From Gemmatimonadota bacterium (GTDB lineage Bacteria > Gemmatimonadota > Gemmatimonadetes > Gemmatimonadales > GWC2-71-9), in NCBI GenBank assembly GCA_016713785.1, contig JADJOM010000003.1, positions 1,941,501 to 2,005,500 of the forward strand: a stretch of 64,000 bases of DNA, written 5' to 3'. Of this stretch, positions 60,526 to 64,000 are shown piece after piece (positions within the stretch are counted from its first letter, which is position 1; each line of letters starts with the position of its first letter). The notes below the pieces were generated by a model. It saw only the letters and a program-made list of their open reading frames with translations, had not been told where the DNA came from and did no database searches. The position numbers and the translations under genes are program-made.

Positions 60526-62270
60526 CGGCGCGCGCGGCCCGGCGGGTCCTCGGTCTGGCCGGCGTCCTCCTGCTCGCGGCGCGCGGGGCGGCGGCGCAGG
60601 ACAGCGTCGTCGTGATCGACCCCGACGTGCCGGGGGCCGACTCGGGGGTCTCCGGCCTCGCCCCCGAGGTGCTGCAGGAGCTGCTCGCCACCTGGAACGA
60701 CAGCGCCACCATCCGCCTGCCCGGCGGCCTCACGCTCCCGGGTGGCGCGCGCCTCGAGGGGACCGTCGCGAGCTTTCGCGGCACGCTGCGGGTGGCCGGG
60801 GAGATTCGCGGCACCCTCACGGTGATCAACGGCGACCTGGTGCTGCTGCCGGGCGGCGTGGTGCGTGGCCCCATCCTGGTGGCGGGGGGCCGGCTCACCA
60901 TCGGCGCCGGCGCGCTGCACGAAGGGGAGGCGCGGGTCTACTGGGACGCGGCACCGGTGACCCGCCAATCGGACGGCACCCTCGGCGTCCGGGAACGCCG
61001 CCGGCCCATCGGCGCGCTCGCGACGGCGGAGCGGACCTTCCAGTCGGGCCGCATCGCCACCACGCTGCGGCTCACCACCACGCAGACCTACAACCGCATC
61101 GAGGGCCTGGGGATCGTCTTCGGGCCTGCGTTCGCGTGGCGCCCGGGGGCGCACACCAGCGCCACGCTGGACCTGCGCGGCATCCTGCGCACCGCCCCCG
61201 ACAACTCTCCCTTCCGGCGCGACCTCGGCTGGCTGATCCGCACCGACTGGCGCTTCCACGGCGCCCGCGGCTTCGGCTTCGGGGCCCGGACCTATTCACT
61301 CATCTCGGGCATCGAGGAGCACACCCTCCCGCGCGACGAGATCGGGTGGAACGCGTTCCTGTTCCAGCGTGACAACCGCGACTACTTCGCCAGCGAGGGA
61401 GTCGGCGCCACCGCCTACGCCTACCTGCACCCGCGCCTCCGGGTGGATGGGGCCCTGCGCTATGAGAAGCAGGGCTCGGTCCGCGCCAATGATCCCTGGA
61501 CCCTGTTCCGCAACAGCGACCGCTGGCGCCCCAACCCGCTGATCGACGACGGGCACTACACCATCCTGGCGCTCTCGGCCGCCTACGACAGCCGCAACGT
61601 GACCGACGCGCCGTCTTCCGGCTGGTGGCTGCGCGGCAGCGTGGAGCACGCCACGAGCGACGACGTGGCGCCCGTGGCGCTGCCGGCGGCGGTGCGACGC
61701 CCGTTGCCCACCAGCGACTACGGCTTCAACCGCTTCACCCTCGACCTGCGCCGCTACAACCGGCTCTCGCCCGAGATCCAGCTCAACGCACGGGTGTGGG
61801 CCGGCGGCTGGCTCTCCGGTGACCCGCTGCCGGTGCAGCGGCGGCTCTCCCTCGGAGGCACCGACCTGCTCCCGGGGTACCTGTTCCGGTCGCTGGACTG
61901 CGCCCCCGCCGGCTTCGACGATCCCGCGCAGGCCGCGCTGTGCGACCGCGCCCTGGTGGCGCAGGCGGAGTTCCGTCACCGGCTCCGCCTGCGCGCCGGA
62001 TACACCGTCCGCGATCGCGCCCACCAGGAGCTGGACCGGTTCGTCGGCTTCGAGGATCCCGACCTGGTCATCTTCGGCGACGCCGGGTCCGCGTGGCTGG
62101 CCGGGGACGGGCCGGGCCGCGTTCCCGCCGACCGCATCCGCGCGCTCACGGAATGGAAGGCCGACGTCGGGGTGGGCCTCGATGCCGGCGGCGTGGCGGT
62201 GTACCTGGCCAAGTCGGTCACGGACGGCCAGCCGGTGCGGGTGTTCCTCCGGCTGGATCGCCGGTTCTAG
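60522..62270 (+). CDS. Outer-membrane barrel protein with N-terminal beta-helical domain
   Basis: This is a 582-residue exported protein. A signal peptide (VLLLAARGAAAQ) is followed at about residues 60-150 by a repetitive stretch (RLEGTVASFRGTLRVAGEIRGTLTVINGDL) similar to polymer-forming bactofilin-like or pectate-lyase-like helices. The rest has features of a 16-strand barrel with DLVIFGDAGSAWLAGDG and a final phenylalanine (FLRLDRRF), as in Omp85/BamA-type proteins. It overlaps the response regulator by four bases. A BamA-like role in assembly or secretion is possible, but no POTRA domains are present. Confidence 0.75.
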   Translation: MTARAARRVLGLAGVLLLAARGAAAQDSVVVIDPDVPGADSGVSGLAPEVLQELLATWNDSATIRLPGGLTLPGGARLEGTVASFRGTLRVAGEIRGTLTVINGDLVLLPGGVVRGPILVAGGRLTIGAGALHEGEARVYWDAAPVTRQSDGTLGVRERRRPIGALATAERTFQSGRIATTLRLTTTQTYNRIEGLGIVFGPAFAWRPGAHTSATLDLRGILRTAPDNSPFRRDLGWLIRTDWRFHGARGFGFGARTYSLISGIEEHTLPRDEIGWNAFLFQRDNRDYFASEGVGATAYAYLHPRLRVDGALRYEKQGSVRANDPWTLFRNSDRWRPNPLIDDGHYTILALSAAYDSRNVTDAPSSGWWLRGSVEHATSDDVAPVALPAAVRRPLPTSDYGFNRFTLDLRRYNRLSPEIQLNARVWAGGWLSGDPLPVQRRLSLGGTDLLPGYLFRSLDCAPAGFDDPAQAALCDRALVAQAEFRHRLRLRAGYTVRDRAHQELDRFVGFEDPDLVIFGDAGSAWLAGDGPGRVPADRIRALTEWKADVGVGLDAGGVAVYLAKSVTDGQPVRVFLRLDRRF

Positions 62271-62273
62271 GAC

Positions 62274-62918
62274 GTGACCCGGCGGATCGCCTTCGTCCTT
62301 GGAGGGCTGGCCCTGGTGCCGGCCCTCCTCGCCACCCCCAGTGGCGTTGCCGCCCAGGATTCCACCCAGGTCACCCTGGAGGTCGGCGTCACCGGGCCGG
62401 CCCGTGACCCGATCGTCCGGACCCGCAACCTGCTCGAGGACACGCCGTGGCTCTCCGCCCTGCGGGAGGGGTTGCCGGTCCGGCTGCAGTATCGGCTCGA
62501 GACCTGGCGTTCCCGCGAGGGGTGGCTGGACGAGGTGGACCGCACCCTGGACTGGACCCTCGTGGTCCGTCACGAGCCGCTGCTCGACCAGTTCTCGGTG
62601 ACCCGCCTGGGCCCGGGCAACCTCTCCACCACCCGGAGGGTCGGCACCGCGGGTGCCCTGGCCGAGGTCCTCGGCCTGACCTACCAGTTCCGGATCGGAC
62701 CCAAGGTGGCTGGGCGGTACTACTACGCCGCCTCCCTCGACGTGGTCACCCTCTCGGAGACGGACCTCGAGAAGTTCGAGCGCCTGCTGCGTGGCGAGCT
62801 GCAGGGAGAGAACAGCGGCGGCTCGTTCGTGGACCGGGCCCGGCGGCTGGTCCTCCGGCTGGCCGGCCTGCCCACGCTGCAGCGCAGTGGCCGGTCCGAG
62901 CCGTTCGAGGTGCGGTAG
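62274..62918 (+). CDS. DUF4390-like exported protein
   Basis: This is a 214-residue exported protein with a signal peptide (FVLGGLALVPALLATPSGVAAQ). The remaining residues are a beta-rich domain with PVRLQYRLETWRSREGW and GRYYYAASLDVVTLSETDLEKF. In proteobacteria DUF4390 proteins are often encoded beside ntrY/ntrX, which this gene also follows. It ends at a convergent gap with the HNH gene. Function unknown. GTG at 62,274 is three bases after the stop of the barrel gene. Confidence 0.72.
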   Translation: MTRRIAFVLGGLALVPALLATPSGVAAQDSTQVTLEVGVTGPARDPIVRTRNLLEDTPWLSALREGLPVRLQYRLETWRSREGWLDEVDRTLDWTLVVRHEPLLDQFSVTRLGPGNLSTTRRVGTAGALAEVLGLTYQFRIGPKVAGRYYYAASLDVVTLSETDLEKFERLLRGELQGENSGGSFVDRARRLVLRLAGLPTLQRSGRSEPFEVR

Positions 62919-62959
62919 GGCGGTAAGGCGGCAGGGCGATGGGGCGTTCGGACGAGAAA

Positions 62960-62988
62960 GGGTGGAGTCCCGGTCCGGGGCCCCACCC
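62960..62988. terminator. Possible two-way hairpin between convergent genes
   Basis: GGGTGG and CCACCC arms enclose a G+C-rich region that can itself pair (CCCGG with CCGGG). It lies between the DUF4390 and HNH genes, which converge. No T-run is visible on either side. Weak evidence. Confidence 0.3.
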
Positions 62989-63013
62989 TCCTGCCATTCC
63001 GGACCACGGCCGG

Positions 63014-63562
63014 TCAGCCGCCGAGGGCCTTCAGGGCGTCGGCGCCGTAGAAGAGCTTGATGTACTTGGACTGGGTCGTGGTGAGCCGGCGGACGGCCCA
63101 GGCCAGGTGCACGAAGTGCGGCTCATGCGGGTGGGAGTGCGGCTGCATGCCGCACTCCTCGGGAAGCCGGTTGCCCTTGCGGGTGTTGCAGGTGGAGCAG
63201 GCGGTCACCACGTTGGTCCACTCGTTGGTGCCACCACGGGAGAGGGGCACCAGGTGGTCGCGGGTGAGGCACTCGCGGCCCCGCAGGTCGAGCGGGGAGC
63301 GGTCGCAATACTGGCAGCGATAGCCGTCGCGAGCGAAGAGGAAGGTGTTGGTGACCTGGCGGCGGAAGCGGCGGGGGACGTGCACGAACTTGACCAGCCG
63401 GATGATCGCCGGTTTGGGGAGGACGAGGCGCTCACTGCGCACCACGTCCCGTCCCTCCGCTTCGACGATCTCCGCCTTGCCCTCGATCACCAGTCTGAGG
63501 GCGCGCCGCACGGGCACCATGGTCAGGGGCTCGAACGACGCGTTGAGCGCCAGGCACCGCAC
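63014..63562 (-). CDS. HNH endonuclease family protein
   Basis: This is a 182-residue protein with LNASFEPLTMVPVRRALRL at the start and a core HNH/zinc unit: CQYC (about residues 89-92), RDHLVPLSRGG (about 104-114), CSTCNTRKGNR (about 123-133). This is the common stand-alone HNH group near housekeeping genes, with unknown in vivo substrate. The GTG start at 63,562 is chosen to match family starts (MxxLALNASFEPL); GTG 63,574 is possible. It is 75 bases after the argR stop. Confidence 0.85.
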   Translation of the reverse strand: MRCLALNASFEPLTMVPVRRALRLVIEGKAEIVEAEGRDVVRSERLVLPKPAIIRLVKFVHVPRRFRRQVTNTFLFARDGYRCQYCDRSPLDLRGRECLTRDHLVPLSRGGTNEWTNVVTACSTCNTRKGNRLPEECGMQPHSHPHEPHFVHLAWAVRRLTTTQSKYIKLFYGADALKALGG

Positions 63563-63637
63563 CAGAGGCAACACTCCACCGTCAGGGGACCGTGAATCGT
63601 ACTCCGGCGCGCCCGGGCGGCGCAAGCAACGGTCCGG

Positions 63638-64000
63638 TTACCGGGTCAGCGCCGCCAGCCGCCCCTCGACCAGTTGCCGCATCCGCGGGTTCTTGGCGAT
63701 GATCAGCAGGGTGTCGTCGCCCGCGAGGGTGCCGATGATCTCCTTCCACCCCGCCTGATCGAGCGCGGCGGCCACCGCCGGCGCGCCGCCGGTGGCCGTC
63801 TTGATCACGATCAGCGGCCCGGTGCTCTCCAGGCTCACCATCAGCGTCGGGAGGATCTGGCCGAGGTCGGGCCGGAGCGAGCCCTCGTGCGGGTTGGCGT
63901 AGTAAGAGCCGCCCTGCGGGTCGACCAGCTTGGCGAGGCCGAGTTCCCGGATGTCGCGGGAGAGGGTGGCCTGGGTCACCGAGATGGACTCGGTGGAGAG
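63638..64000 (-). CDS. argR: Arginine repressor ArgR (partial, N-terminus beyond the window)
   Basis: This is the C-terminal 120 residues of ArgR. The visible part of the DNA-binding domain ends with SVTQATLSRDIRELGLAKL. The oligomerisation and arginine-binding part has GPLIVIKTATGGAPAVAAALDQ and GTLAGDDTLLIIAKNPRM, with the aspartates that contact L-arginine. The start lies to the right of the window. It is the only clear metabolic regulator at this edge and probably marks the return to core-genome genes. Confidence 0.93.
   Translation of the reverse strand, partial: LSTESISVTQATLSRDIRELGLAKLVDPQGGSYYANPHEGSLRPDLGQILPTLMVSLESTGPLIVIKTATGGAPAVAAALDQAGWKEIIGTLAGDDTLLIIAKNPRMRQLVEGRLAALTR

Noticed and set aside
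1..64000. CRISPR array, tRNA, rRNA or insertion sequence
   Set aside because: No short regularly spaced repeats, cloverleaf, or transposase-like gene were found on either strand.

Overview
The window looks like a chromosome segment of a high-GC, Gram-negative (diderm), probably soil or freshwater bacterium. It has outer-membrane barrels, a TonB-receptor-like protein, lipoboxes, a PEP-CTERM protein and XrtA-type accessory genes. The codon bias, the Oar-like receptor, the PEP-CTERM tail and the NtrY/NtrX pair fit Gemmatimonadota best. That assignment is an inference from style; there is no rRNA or other taxonomic marker here.

About 50 kb (1-50,300) is one large cell-surface polysaccharide region. 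The left arm (1-10,500, minus strand) holds GT2 and GT4 glycosyltransferases, a deacetylase, a nucleotide-sugar epimerase, a UDP-galactopyranose-mutase-like flavoprotein and a GT39-type membrane transferase. From 10,740 to 18,461 a plus-strand operon follows: a deacetylase-GT2 fusion, a flavoprotein, a second deacetylase, an AsnB-type amidotransferase and a nucleotide-sugar dehydrogenase. From 18,458 to 25,137 there are a sulfotransferase, a flippase-like membrane protein, two more GT39-like proteins and an alpha/alpha-toroid protein. At 25,345-29,160 there is a Wzx-like flippase, a sulfotransferase and a GT4. From 29,072 to 41,508 a minus-strand run carries a sulfotransferase, two GT4s, a deacetylase, a Wzy/O-antigen-ligase-like protein, a DUF5989-SxtJ-carbamoyltransferase module, a secreted jelly-roll protein, a second AsnB and an SGNH hydrolase. 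A giant repeat lipoprotein (41,528-44,728) ends in the same jelly-roll domain. Then come a DegT aminotransferase, an FkbH-like HAD protein, a FemAB-like protein and an XrtA-type deacetylase.

At 50,396-52,352 lie a PEP-CTERM protein and two paralogous small membrane proteins. No exosortase is visible in the window. The right end (52,430-64,000) holds a lipoprotein and an Oar-like outer-membrane protein, a frameshifted VanZ-family gene, an NtrY/NtrX-like two-component pair, an outer-membrane barrel protein, a DUF4390 protein, an HNH endonuclease and the edge of argR.

Reading the parts together (inference): sugar nucleotides are made, assembled into repeat units, flipped by Wzx and polymerised by the Wzy-like protein. 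The polymer would then be decorated by sulfotransferases, a carbamoyltransferase, deacetylases, amidotransferases and acyl/aminoacyl-type enzymes. Two genes (6,394-7,289 and 56,619-57,873) are broken by single-base shifts in C-runs, so assembly error must be considered. A palindrome of the form TGTTGY-N6-RCAACA occurs three times between genes. No stretch of more than 300 bases lacks a gene. I saw no tRNA, rRNA, insertion sequence or CRISPR array.
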